A DNA stretch of 64,000 bases from Sipunculus nudus (taxonomy: Eukaryota; Annelida; Sipuncula; Golfingiida; Sipunculidae). Positions 38,301 through 50,108 of this stretch are shown here, in pieces; positions within the stretch are counted from its first letter, which is position 1, and each line of letters begins with the position of its first letter. The notes beneath the pieces are model-generated. The model was not told the DNA's origin, searched no databases, and saw only the letters and a list, made by a program, of their open reading frames with translations. The position numbers were made by a program, and so were the translations under genes. The stretch spans positions 49,088,079 through 49,152,078 of the forward strand of contig CM049309.1 of NCBI GenBank assembly GCA_026874595.1, written 5' to 3'.

Positions 38301-39714
38301 AAGTGAAAGGCTGCTGTTTGGGGGTAATTTTTACTTAAAAGAGTTACTCAAAGGTATGATTACTAGTAAGAAAAAAGGAAAAATAATAAAAGGTTCAAGC
38401 ATCCCTTTTATACTCTTGTAATTAGTTATAATTTGATAAATTGGCGAACGGAATGATTAAATGAGATTTGGTAATATCTTTTAAAAGCGACATTATTTTC
38501 TTTAAATTATTTAGGACTGAGCTGTTCTCATTTTAAATCATTGTTTAATCAGTGATTTGTATTACTGAATGATGATAATAATTATAATATCATTACTATC
38601 ATCATCAATATCATCATCAGTAGTAGTAGTTGTAGTAGTAGTAGAGGTAGTAGTAGTAGTAGTAACAGGAGTAGTAGTAGAGGAAATAGTAGTAGCAGTA
38701 GCAATAGTAGTAGATATAGCAGTAGTAATAACAGTGGTAGCAGTAGAAATAGTAGCAGTAGCAACAGCAGTAGTAATAGTAGCAATAGCAGTAGCATAAC
38801 TAGTAGCAAGAGCAGCAGCAGCAGTAGTATAGTAGACATAGCGTTAGTAGGAGTAGTTGTAGTAGTAGTAGTAATAGTAGTAGTGGTAGTAGTAGAAGTA
38901 GCAGCAGCAGTAGTAGTAGGGGTAGTAGTTGTAGTAGTATTAGCAGCAGTAGTAGTAGTAGTAGTTGCAGTAGTAGTCCTAGTAGTACAGATAACCAATA
39001 TCTTTGAAAGATGAAAATTGTCATGATAGAACAGGTAAACATAAAGACCAAACGTGTCTGTGGTGGGAGAAACCGGAAATTAAAAAGAACAGATATTTCC
39101 ATCATATCTTACACCTAGTCAGACGGTGTACTCGCCCAGCTTAATGTCACAGCAGGCACGTGCGAACAGATAAACCGTAAAATCACCTTAGCCTCACGAA
39201 CATCTGTTACTTACACCTGTTTGTTTTATTGTGCCCCGTTTTTTTATGTTTAAAAAGGGCAAAGTGCCAAAAGCTGAAATGTACAGGGCGGTGTTTCAGT
39301 TGCATAATAATTGTATTGTGTCCAATTGCCTTTAGAAATAGAAAAACATTGACACTCTGATATTTTACTGGTGTAACAAGTTGATAACTCTGTGCTGTAG
39401 TGTCAAGGACGGAGGGTTTGTTTATGAGATGTGTCAAATTAATTATATAAGTTTGTATTTTTTAACTTCGTATTTTTTTTTAAATTTAAGCGCATGATCC
39501 ATCAGAAGTGGGGATGTAAAGCTTTATTTATTTATCTATATGAAAAGTTTAAAAGTCTATGTTATGGACAGGTGTTATATTTATGTTATATTTTTAAGTT
39601 GTGTGTTTAATCATATAATCTCTCGAGGGGGTTAAAATGTTAACACTTTATTGATTAATGTGAAAACGTCGCAAGTCAGTTGTGACAGGCTAAAGTGTAA
39701 ATTTTTCACATTTA
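35354..39714. other. Intergenic stretch upstream of the DUF704x gene
   Basis: Should include the promoter of the minus-strand gene just above 35354, but no certain TATA box or initiator was identified. Contains AT low complexity at 37740-37980 and the trinucleotide tract. Confidence 0.5.
38617..38990. repeat. Degenerate (AGT/GCA)n trinucleotide tract
   Basis: About 370 bp of AGT, AGC and AAT triplets in register. All frames give homopolymer-like Val, Ser, Leu or Thr runs on either strand, so none is called as coding. Confidence 0.95.
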
Positions 39715-40143
39715 TCATGTTTGTAGTGATGGAGAGAAGTTATTTACATCTAATGTTTTCCTAATGTACTGAGGTGTGGGAATAGGAACTCTAGTTCTTT
39801 GGTATGGTGTCAATAAAGTGTCACCAAGTGACACTCGGTATGTGCTTTCTGTCAGACTCTGTCGGGTTTTGTGTACAATTATATAGCCGGGCAAAAGGGT
39901 GGCAATGGAGTCTATTGCATTTTGCTGACAGAGAAGGGAACACTGTGTATACAAAATACACAACGAGAGAAGCATTTTAAAAGGAAAAGCATCTGTAGAC
40001 ATTACGGTCAGCGATTTATGCAAATTGGTGTTATGCAAAACATCAAGTGATTTCAGGTTGTCAACGCAAGGCACGGCTGTCGCATTGTGATACGTTTGGA
40101 ACACGTAGTCATTACGACGCCTTCGTGGTAAGTTGCATTCCTG
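39715..40143 (-). CDS. Candidate orphan terminal exon
   Basis: An acceptor-like cgtgatttcag ends at 40144. From there a frame starting C-N-L-P-R-R-R-R-N-D-Y-V-F-Q-T-Y is open for about 140 codons to TGA at 39717-39715. It contains Y-H-N-A-T-A-V-P-C-V-D, a short hydrophobic run M-L-L-S-L-C-I-L, and a hydrophilic end P-I-P-T-P-Q-Y-I-R-K. A polyadenylation signal AATAAA lies at 39652-39647, about 65 bp past the stop. It is among the longest non-repetitive frames in the window. No partner exon or family is recognised. Confidence 0.35.
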   Translation of the reverse strand, partial: QECNLPRRRRNDYVFQTYHNATAVPCVDNLKSLDVLHNTNLHKSLTVMSTDAFPFKMLLSLCILYTQCSLLCQQNAIDSIATLLPGYIIVHKTRQSLTESTYRVSLGDTLLTPYQRTRVPIPTPQYIRKTLDVNNFSPSLQT

Positions 40144-42101
40144 AAATCACGTGAGTTAAAGTAAATCCTTGAGGCCAGCTCAGAACGCGTGGGCTGTATT
40201 CCCCTGAATGGAACTACAGGCGCTTGATTCCCTTTTTATGATAAAGTGTTCAAATATCCAATGTTTTTAGAGATACTACGACGAAATCAGGTCAAACGTT
40301 ATCACTTGTTATATGACAAGGTTGGCAACTCGGCCAAAACTTTTCGTGCGATAATGAAGGAAGTTACGTTCTCGACCCGCTTAATCCATATGATACGTAA
40401 TCCATATGATTGTTCAATACTAAGGGAGTTACAGAATCGAATTCATCTTATTTCCATTGTTTTCAACCATCAATACATGCTTCCTGGTTTACCTGTTAAT
40501 AGTGGTGTGTCTGAATTTCGACGTCGTACATTTTAAACGGTGGCGGAAGCGGCCTTCGGTTAAGTGATAAGTGATATTTCACACGAAAACATGAGAAATT
40601 ATTCCGAGAAATTATCGTTGAAACGTTTAATATTTTCAAAGTGTGTAAATTATCTCCTAATAGCATCCGGGACGGAGTCCCTATTCTTTAAATGAAAACC
40701 CAAAACTATTTGGAGAGACCACGTTTTGCTTGTGAAACAAAAAAAAAATCACTTGTTTATTTTACTACTTTGTTATACCAGAAGACATGGAATTTAAATC
40801 TTTTTATACAAAGATCTAGAGTGAACTCTTCGATTATAATGGTATTTTGCAATAACCCTAGAGAGCATCCATCTCCCGGTTTTGCAATATAATGCACCTG
40901 ACGGAAAAAAATGCAAGTAAATTCATGTTTAATTGCTGTTAACATAACCTTTATGTATGTACGTTTATATTTTGACCGAATAATGCTTAGATTTCTGTGC
41001 AACTACAGCTTGTCTAATCAAGGATTGCGTTTATCCCATATAGACACAAATGAAATCATCAGTATACATATTAATCACCGTAGATAAAAAATATATACGG
41101 GGCATGTATATACACCAGTACAACAGTGGGGGTAGCTGGCGGTTTTATTCTTTGTCTATATATTTGCAGCTGCATTCAGTTTATGATCACGACAACCGCT
41201 GAATCAGTGTTCCATCAAGGCGTATGGGACCGGGAAAATTGTACTAATTTATCAGAATCGTGGTTAAATCACGCAATTACCTCCTTACTTGGCACAAGCC
41301 CAGTGCCTGTATGACTGTAACATTAATTTAAACAGCCAGGGAACCAGGTGAAACGGCAGAAAAAGTACAACTTACCAAGGCCGCAATTACTGCTATTTTT
41401 CCCATGGCTTGATTCAATATTTATTAAACACACTGGAATACAAGAATACTGTTCTTTTTTTTCAGAGTAATTTTTTTTTCTGTGATACAAGGGGCGCCCT
41501 ATTCATCTGGTTTTTATCTTGTCCGCATTCATATGTTATATAGTTATCTTTTTTTCAACAAAGATGTAGATTTCGGATAATTAAACACCAAACTAATTTA
41601 ATTAATAGCTGGTAAAATTATTTCCTGCATAATTGAAATTAACTCCTTGGTTTCATTTTACAAATCATAGCCAGCTATTAATGAACTTTATTCATTGGTT
41701 TCATTTCACTTTATCTCCTAGCTATCTGCATCACCCACATACTTCCGTACATAAAGTGCACAATGATCAGTTGTATTAATGGTAAGTGTCGCACCTGCTT
41801 AATAGGAAACATTACACCGTGCTTCATATCGAATTCCTCAAGATATTCTCGACAAGATTTGCATAACAAAAACCGAAGGTTACAGACATGCCCACGCTAT
41901 ATGTACATGTCTAGGTTATCCGAGAAGGTTTAATAGACGGGTGAGTTAAGTTAAATGTAGCATTGCGGATTTTAGTATACGCCGACAGGAACTGCACCGT
42001 ATACATATAATTTTCTTATCATTTGGATATAACAAATATGGGTTTTTTTGTCGATTTAGTGGACTCGAGCACATAATTTAATTAGTCGCCGACAGATGTC
42101 G
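40144..42101. other. Non-coding stretch before the satellite
   Basis: AT-rich, no recognised exon or element; TCCATATGAT occurs twice near 40390 as a short duplication. Confidence 0.5.
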
Positions 42102-44637
42102 TTAGTGTGGTAAATCCGGTCTATTCTCATAGCAGATGTAAGAAGTTAAGCCGTTGTGTGGTAAATCCGGTCTGTTCTCATTGTACAACGCAAATGGAAG
42201 AAATTAAGCCGTTGTGTGGTAAATCCGGTCTATTCTCATTGTACAACGCAGATGTAAGATGTTAAGCCGTTGTGTGGTAATTCCGGCCTTTTCTCATTGT
42301 ACAACGCAGATGTAAGAAGTTAGCCGTTGTGTGGTAAATTTGGTCTATTCTCATTATATAACGCAGATGTAAGAAGCAAGGCTGTTGTGTGGTAAATCCG
42401 GTCTTTTCTCATTGTACAACGCAGATGTAAGAAGTTAAGCTGTTGTGTGGTAAATTGGTCTATTCTCATTATATAATGCAGATGTAAGACGTTAAGCCGT
42501 TGTGTGGTAAATTCGGTCTTTTCTCATTGTACAACGCAGATGTAAGAAGTAAAGCCGTTGTGTGGTAAATCCGGTCTGTTCTCATTGTACAACGCAGATG
42601 TAAGTAGTAAAGGCGTTGTGTAGTAAATCGGGTCTTTTCTCATTGTACAACGCAGATGTAAGAAGTAAAGCCGTTGTGTGGTAAATCCGGTCTGTTCTCA
42701 TTGTACAACGCAGATGTAAGAAGTAAAGCCGTTGTGTAGTAAATCCGGTCTTTTCTCATTGTACAACGCAGATGTAAGAAGTAAAGCCGTTGTGTGGTAA
42801 GTCCGGTCTCTTCTCATTGTACAACGCAGATGTAAGTGGTAAAGGCGTTGTGTAGTAAATCCGGTCTTTTCTCATTGTACAACGCAGATGTAAGAAGCAA
42901 GGCCGTTGTGTGGTTAATCCGGTCTTTTCTCATTGTACAACGCAGATGTAAGAAGTTAAGCCGTTGTGTGGTAAATTGGTCTATTCTCATTATATAATGC
43001 AGATGTAAGACGTTAAGCCGTTGTGTGGTAAATCCGGTCTTTTCTCATTGTACAACGCAGATGTATGAAGTAAAGCCGTCGTGTGGTAAATCCGGTCTGT
43101 TCTCATTGTACAACGCAGATGTAAGTAGTAAAGGCGTTGTGTAGTAAATCGGGTCTTTTCTTATTGTACAACGCAGATGTAAGAAGTAAAGCCGTTGTGT
43201 GGTAAATCCGGTCTTTTCTCATTGTACAACGCAGATGTAAGAAGTAAAGCCGTTGTGTGGTAAATCGGGTCTGTTCTCATTGTACAACGCAGATGTAAGT
43301 GGTAAAGGTGTTGTGTAGTAAATCCGGTCTTTTCTCATTGTACAACGCAGATGTAAGAAGCAAGGCCGTTGTGTGGTAAATCCGGTCTTTTCTCATTGTA
43401 CAACGCAGATGTATGAAGTAAAGCCGTTGTGTGGTAAATCCGGTCTGTTCTCATTGTACAACGCAGATGTAAGAAGTAAAGCCGTTGTGTGGTAAATCCG
43501 GTCTGTTCTCATTGTACAACGCAGATGTAAGTAGTAAAGGCGTTGTGTAGTAAATCGGGTCTTTTCTCATTGTACAACGCAGATGTAAGAAGTAAAGCCG
43601 TTGTGTGGTAAATCCGGTCTGTTCTCATTGTACAACGCAGATGTAAGTAGTAAAGGCGTTGTGTAGTAAATCGGGTCTTTTCTCATTGTACAACGCAGAT
43701 GTAAGAAGTAAAGCTGTTGTGTGGTAAATCCGGTCTTTTCTCATTGTACAACGCAGATGTAAGAAGTAAAGCCGTTGTGTGGTAAATCCGGTCTGTTCTC
43801 ATTGTACAACGCAGATGTAAGTGGTAAAGCCGTTGTGTAGTAAATCCGGTCTTTTCTCATTGTACAACGCAGATGTATGAAGTAAAGCCGTTGTGTGGTA
43901 AATCCGGTCTGTTCTCATTGTACAACGCAGATGTAAAAAGTAAAGGCGTTGTGTAGTAAATCCGGTCTTTTCTCATTGTACAACGCAGATGTATGAAGTA
44001 AAGCCGTTGTGTGGTAAATCCGGTCTTTTCTCATTGTACAACGCAGATGTAAAAAGTAAAGGCGTTGTGTAGTAAATCCGGTCTTTTCTCATTGTACAAC
44101 TCAGATGTATGAAGTAAAGCCGTTGTGTGGTAAATCCGGTCTGTTCTCATTGTACAACGCAGATGTAAAAAGTAAAGGCGTTGTGTAGTAAATCCGGTCT
44201 TTTCTCATTGTACAACGCAGATGTATGAAGTAAAGCCGTTGTGTGGTAAATCCGATCTGTTCTCATTGTACAACGCAGATGTAAAAAGTAAAGGCGTTGT
44301 GTAGTAAATCCGGTCTTTTCTCATTGTACAACGCAGATGTATGAAGTAAAGCCGTTGTGTGGTAAATCTGGTCTTTTCTCATTGTACAACGCAAATGTAA
44401 AAAGTAAAGCCGTTGTGTAGTAAATCCGGTCTTTTCTCATTGTACAACGCAGATGTATGAAGTAAAGCCGTTGTGTGGTAAATCCGGTCTGTTCTCATTG
44501 TACAACCCAGATGTAAAAAGTAAAGCCGTTGTGTGGTAAATCCGGTCTGTTCTCATTGTACAACGCAGATGTAAGAAGTAAAGCCGTTGTGTGGTAAATC
44601 CGGTCTGTTCTCATTGTACAACGCAGATGTAAGTAGT
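42102..44637. repeat. 58-bp satellite block, about 44 units
   Basis: The unit begins TTGTGTGGTAAATCCGGTCT, continues with a CTCATTGTACAACGCAGATG core and ends AAGTAAAGCCG, 58 bp. The first unit is shortened. From about 43440 units alternate between a GTGTGG...CTGTTC type and a GTGTAG...CTTTTC type, so the real period there is a 116-bp dimer. Nearly every unit carries the palindrome TTGTACAA. No frame is conserved through the block, so it is not coding. Confidence 0.97.
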
Positions 44638-44849
44638 ATTTTCCTATTCTTTCTTATGATCTTACATTAGATGTGTTCCCTGGCTGAGTAACTATCTTCA
44701 TTTCAGCTGGTCATATTTCGAGTTTTTAAATGACATCGCCCAAATCTGCAGCTGTAAACTGAAGCTGGTTTAGCATACGAACAATGACCTGGATGGTGAT
44801 AAATGAGTATGATCTGTTGTAAAATGTAGAGTGATTTCAAATGATGTAT

Positions 44850-45030
44850 GACTCTAGTCCGGACTCTAGCCCATTTTTCAGAGACTCTAACATGGACTTC
44901 AGGGAAGTTTTACTCGCAGTTAAGGACTCTGGAAATCAGTACGAGTTTGTCTCGCAGAAGCTGGAACTCAAGGACTAATTTGATTGGCTTGGACTTGGAC
45001 TTGAAATCGGATTCTGATGGTGTGGACTCG
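44850..45030. repeat. Degenerate GACTC/GGACTT low-complexity tract
   Basis: Dense GACTCT, GGACTC, GGACTTGGAC words just after the satellite block; the counterpart of 3370-3510. The open frame here is a by-product of this composition. Confidence 0.6.
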
Positions 45031-47949
45031 ACTGCATCACTGCAGTTTTATCACATTTTAAATGATTCTGCTTCTTGATTAATATGTAAAATACATTTTT
45101 ATTTTCCTTTTTGAAGTAGGTCCATTAATCTTTTATCCTATAATACCATTCCCCCCCCCCCCCCCGAAATGTAAATGATAAAATTATCCTAGCAAATAAA
45201 AACAAAGGGTCATATGGTGATGTCTTTCATTCTACATACTTTCCATCTCCCGCTCTCCCTCTTAGAGTGTATTTACCAAAGGCAGGTGAAAGAAACATGA
45301 AGTAAAAAACTCAAGTAAAACCAGATAGTGTCCCTTGGCGTGTAATTTTCGGACAAACAATCGAAAACCTGACAAGTTTCCATGTCCGGAAATGAGACCG
45401 TTGTTCTTGTATTACACTAGACAGTTGTCTCTCTTTCCAGAACACATCAACGAAGATTCTCAGTATTTGTGTTTACGGATAACACCCTGTTATGTGCAAT
45501 GCCCCAAACAATTGCCGGACTAAACAACATTACCAGTTAACCCTGTATTCATGGACTTACCAGATTGCAGGACCATCAAATACGGATGCCATAATCGTGG
45601 GTTCAGCCACACCAAGAAAATTGTTCTTTGCAGTTTGTGCGCGCGGGTGATTTTTTTATTTATTTTATAATCATTATTATTATTATTATATAAATTAATA
45701 TGCATATATATTGCTAAATAGCCGGAAAGAGAAAAAATGCCCGATAATTCTTCAAATTCAAATATAATTAAATACAGTAAAACCCCGCCTAACGACCACC
45801 TCGGTATCTCACTTTATATTATATATTTAAACCTCGGAATTGCGGGCATCTCGTTTTTCCGTTTTACGACCACTTATTTTGGTCCCAACGGGTGACTGGG
45901 ACCTCAATTATGCGACCACTAAGAACAGAGTAAACACTGCCTGCTCAGCCGTACCGGTGAGTCGGGCGGACACCAGTGCATTTCATCTATATAATTAATA
46001 CGGAGTTGGGATTTTTCTAGACCACGGTTAACCTGCTTCCGTTCCGATTTGACTCTCTAAAATTCGGCAGACGTATCGTTGGTGTGCTCTTTTAGAACAA
46101 GTTTGTTTTATTTTGCGGGATTATGCCATATTAAGTTATATAATTAATAATTTTAATATTTCCCAATAAGGTGCCCCTGTTTCTTTCTTGCTGCAAGGTC
46201 CTCCACGCCTGTGACGCCGATATATGGGTTGTTTGGGGGGGGGGGGGGGGCGGGGGACAATGCTTATCAAAAGGAAGCCCTGGGGGTGGGGGAGGGGGAT
46301 TGTATACACTTCAAAGGGTCCTCAATCCTCCACCAGGATCTACTAATAAGTCGTTCGTTCATACGTGCACGTTTCATGTAAAACATGGATTCGCCAGGCG
46401 AGTGGCAGAACAACTGCATACGAATGGGCGGCTTCTACCCGGGGACAAAGAAATAACCAATTATAATTAGTCCTTTTTGAAATTGTGGTTATGGCACTTA
46501 AGACAAAAATATACTATGGTGATTCCAATTACCTCGAAAAAATGTTATGGATCACGGATGCAGTTTTACTCTATTCCTCTTCCAATTTTCAGCAAAATCT
46601 GTATATTAAATTTTGCGTTAATTTGCTGAAAGACAATGCATCGAACCAAGGCTCAAGTGGTTTCCTTGCTATATTCTTTCATCGAGATATATCAACCTGC
46701 TTTTTTTATCTGGGAGAGTTGTCAATTTTGCATCGGACTTTCCATGACAATTTACAGTACTTAAACCAAAAAAATAATACTGTTGGAATATATTTTTCTG
46801 GGCCTATCTTTCTTACATTGGCAGCTTTACAAAAAGACTTCATCGACATATGCATGTGTATACAAATAACTCATGTGTCTGTTAACATGCTTTAGACTAT
46901 ACCCTCAACTGACTACACTGAATAAACATCGTGTTTCACAATGTCGCCTGAGCTTCAACTAATAAAAAGCATCTTTCATATAATTTCACAGTGGAATGCT
47001 TATTTATACAAGCGTTATATCTACGATATTCCCCAAGCAATGAAGCTGTCGGACCTGTCTCTTATCGGAAAAAAACTTCTCACTCAAAAATTCGTACACC
47101 CTATATGTGCCTCACGCCTCTTTCCAAAATTTATTTTTGTGTGATTTCTGGAATAGAATAATTTTCTTTCTATGTTTTATTTTGGGGGAGGGTGTTTCCG
47201 GAGAATTCTAGCACACATAAAGTAATCTTTATATCATATAAGTGAAACACATGACAAAAGTTCCTGCAAAAACCTTAAGATTAAAATATGCGTCATTTAG
47301 TTCCTATCAGCTGATGATCATTACAAAAATATGCATCAGATAGAGCCGTGGATTTTTCATGGGTGCAGCTAGTCCCTAATTATTAAAGGACAGTAGACGA
47401 AACAAGCGCAGGGATAGATAAATTCGTTTTCACGGATGATCACATGCCAGAGCAGGAATGTTTGCGTCAAGGTTTCATAACTTTTATGAAGCATGCCGTA
47501 AATTATATGCGTAATACACAGACCCCTACAATAAATAATGTGTTGTACAAGCTGCAAGGGCGAGCTGTACGCCAATTGTCAAAGTCGGCAGTTTTGTATG
47601 GATAGGTTTCTCAGGTATAGACTTTGTCAAGGCCCCAACGAATGAACCTGTTTGGTATGAGGTTAATGTTTTTGATATATCAAGCACTAGCTGATAGACC
47701 CGGTATGCCGGGCTTATTACCGGGGTTGGGGAGATTTATTAACTGAGATGTGAAATGTTGGCTCATTTTTTTATTCTAAAAGTTAACAGAAAATATAGGT
47801 TTTCAGTGAGAAACTGTCTCCATAAGATATGTATTAACATTTTGGCACGACTGCAGAATAACTCACGCACCTCTCTGAGGCACAACACTTCTGTGAACAG
47901 AAAACGTTTCTATGCACAGCTGCTTGTATCTTAATTTTGCCACTTACTT
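45031..47949. other. Non-coding stretch between satellite and candidate exon
   Basis: Contains poly-C at 45152-45165, poly-G at 46235-46250, a possible Tigger-like end, and two adjacent plus-strand frames (46491-46895, 46941-47144). An AATAAA at 46921 follows the first frame, but no family or splice support was found. Confidence 0.4.
45775..45935. mobile_element. Possible Tigger/pogo-like transposon end
   Basis: CAGTAAAACCCCGCCTAACG followed by ACCACCTCGGTATC resembles the terminal repeat of pogo/Tigger-group elements; GACCACTTATTTTGGTCCC and GCGACCACTAAG follow. The matching inverted end was not found, so this may be a fragment. Confidence 0.4.
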
Positions 47950-48192
47950 TTAAATTACATGAATCCTTAACATCATACCGTCCGTCCGTATAAACTCATA
48001 ATCTGGTGGAGACAGTACGTGAGTGATCCTGCAGTCGCTCCAATATCTTTGATATTTATTTGGTGGTTTTGTCCTCGTGGCAAGAAATTTATACCCCGGT
48101 ATGTTTACCTTGATGACCTGGCCAGTGATTGACATTACGAAACGGAATGAGTCGCTGGGACATTCAGGTTTTCGATGATATTTGACTGGATT
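47950..48192 (-). CDS. Candidate terminal exon of an unidentified gene
   Basis: After the AG at 48194-48193 the frame is open for 80 codons to TAA at 47952-47950. It starts N-P-V-K-Y-H-R-K-P-E-C-P-S-D-S-F and contains P-G-Y-K-F-L-A-T-R-T and Y-W-S-D-C-R-I-T-H. It has balanced composition, two cysteines and no low complexity, unlike most open frames here. Phase 0 fits the candidate exon at 48303-48356 upstream. A donor-like gtaatt just before the stop means it might continue. No family is recognised. Confidence 0.4.
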   Translation of the reverse strand, partial: NPVKYHRKPECPSDSFRFVMSITGQVIKVNIPGYKFLATRTKPPNKYQRYWSDCRITHVLSPPDYEFIRTDGMMLRIHVI

Positions 48193-48302
48193 CTATCGGT
48201 GGACGTATAAAGATTAGGTTGATGTGAGGAACACATGGCAGATTTATTAAATGTACGTTGCAAGGAAACTGTTCCTGAAGAAAGAAACAGAAATATGCAT
48301 AC

Positions 48303-48356
48303 CTCGTAAGTAGCAGACGCGGACCCAACGCGACTCCATGCAGAGGGTCCGTATTC
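48303..48356 (-). CDS. Candidate exon fragment cut by a transposon
   Basis: The minus strand reads EYGPSAWSRVGSASATYE and ends at a clean donor GAG|gtatgc, phase 0. On its 5' side the frame runs straight into the end of the 1752-bp element at 48357. With the element removed at its GTATTC duplication, the frame would continue into sequence beyond 50114 (K-A-V-E-N-E-Y-G-P). Alternatively the element end itself supplies an acceptor (cctaaatcag) that keeps this frame. No family is recognised. Confidence 0.4.
48351..48356. repeat. Target-site duplication GTATTC, left
   Basis: An exact 6-bp match to 50109-50114 on the other side of the inverted-repeat element; it lies inside the candidate exon frame. 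Confidence 0.75.
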
Positions 48357-50108
48357 TACGGTGGCTGATTTAGGACACAGAAAAAAAAATATTTATCTCG
48401 TGATCTCGAGATGTTATCTCGAGATCTCGACATAGAATTTCGCAAAAAAAAAAAAATTTAGGAAGCAAAAAAAAAATTTTAGGAAGCAAAAAAAACATTT
48501 TAGGAAGCAAAAAAAAATTTTTAGGAAGCAAAAAAAAAATATTATCTTTCGAGATCTCCAGAAAAAATGTCACACTTGTACGAACCATTCGAAGCTGAAT
48601 TGACATAAAACAAAGCAACCATATGGGGACAGTATACGTTAAGAGTGCTTACTATTGCAATTATAAAACAAAGACCATGTATACTGTGTTTATCTGAACG
48701 GTAATACAATATAATTAATTTAAAATCAATCAAGTTTGTATATCCCCTGAGATAAGGCGAGTTGAAGAAAAGTTCAATATAAATTCAATATTTAATATTC
48801 ATATCCGTAAGGAAGATGTCAAAGCCTAAAGAATCTGAAACATTCTACCTGAACGGCGGATTCGGAGCCACGTCTGTTAAATCACTCAAATAGAAATGAT
48901 TAGGTCTGCATGCATGCATTGTGGGTACCTTATTATTTTAAGAATACAAACAAATATGAGCTTCTTATAGAAACACGCTTTTTGTACAATTTTTTCCGCT
49001 TTTGTTTTATTGAAATGGTGTGTCGTTTTATGGAACATGTATTAGACCATCATTAATTAAAATATGCTAAAACTGATTTCTGTTTTCGGGTAGGTACGCT
49101 GGGGGGGGGGAGGGTCGGGGAGGGGCGTTGCTTCAGCCCCTAAAGCCCAAGTCTTGATCCCCTATGGCTCTTACTATAGCTCAGATTAATTTAATCAACC
49201 TATCTTCATAAATGTTTTATATTCATAAATAAACGGTTTAAAATTTCGATCATCTCTCATCATGATTTTCTTTCAGCAAAATGCTCTGCTTTGGTCTTAA
49301 AGTCGCTATTCACCTGCCTTATTTATAGAATCTTTGTAATACAGGCTAACTCTGCATATACATATTAAAGAAGTGAAAGTAATCATAAACATAATCTAGG
49401 TAAACATAATCTATTAATCTTTCATAAAAATGAGCCAATGCCATGGGTAAAGGCGGTGTCTTTTTATAACATGGGTCGGGGGGGGGGGGGGCAAAAATTG
49501 CCACCGATCGTAATAGAAAGACGTCCGGCAGAAACATCTGGCTTCAATTCAGAGATTACAGATTTCTGTAAATGACAAATACTACATTGCTTCACATGCT
49601 CTAATGAATATCAACTAGTGATCTTTTAATAACTCGGTTACATGTTTTTATCTGTATGTTAACACTTGCTCAAGTGGCTTGTATACAAGTAGCCTTTAGA
49701 TAAAATGTTTATACGTCAAAGTGACGTTATAAGACCCATTCCCAGCTGGGGTTTCTTCCTAATTTTTTTTTTTTTTTTGCTTTTTTTTTTTTTTTTTTTT
49801 TGCTTCCTAAAATTTTTTTTTTTTGCTTCCTTTTTTTTTTTTGCTTCATAAAATTTTTTTTATGCTTCTTAAATTTTTTTTTTTTGCTTCCTAAAATTTT
49901 TTTTTTTGCTTCCTAAAAATTTTTTTTGCTTCCTAAAATTTTATTTTATGCTTCCTAAATTTTTTTGTTTGCTTCCTAAAATTTTTTTTTGCTTCCTAAA
50001 AATTTTTTTTTTGCTTCCTAAAATTTTTTTTTTTTTTGCGAAATTCTGTCGAGATCTCGAGATCACGAGATAAATATTTTTTTTCTGTGTCCTAAATCAG
50101 CCACCGTA
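48357..50108. mobile_element. 1752-bp DNA transposon with long inverted arms and internal tandem repeats
   Basis: The ends are a 24-bp perfect inverted repeat (TACGGTGGCTGATTTAGGAC then ACAG), flanked by a 6-bp direct duplication GTATTC (48351-48356 and 50109-50114). Inside each end lie a palindrome-rich block (CTCGAGATCTCGAG type), a GAATTTCGC block and an array of about 20-bp units (AGGAAGC plus A/T runs): four in the left arm and about eleven in the right. The middle, roughly 48560-49740, is unique and shows no transposase, so the element is non-autonomous. The superfamily is not assigned; 6-bp duplications occur in few DNA-transposon groups. Confidence 0.8.

Noticed and set aside
38582..39105. 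Leucine-, threonine- and valine-rich open frames on both strands
   Set aside because: They translate the AGT/GCA trinucleotide tract in all registers.
46491..47144. Two adjacent plus-strand frames (about 134 and 67 codons) with a nearby AATAAA
   Set aside because: No family resemblance, no splice support and AT-biased composition; kept only as a note.
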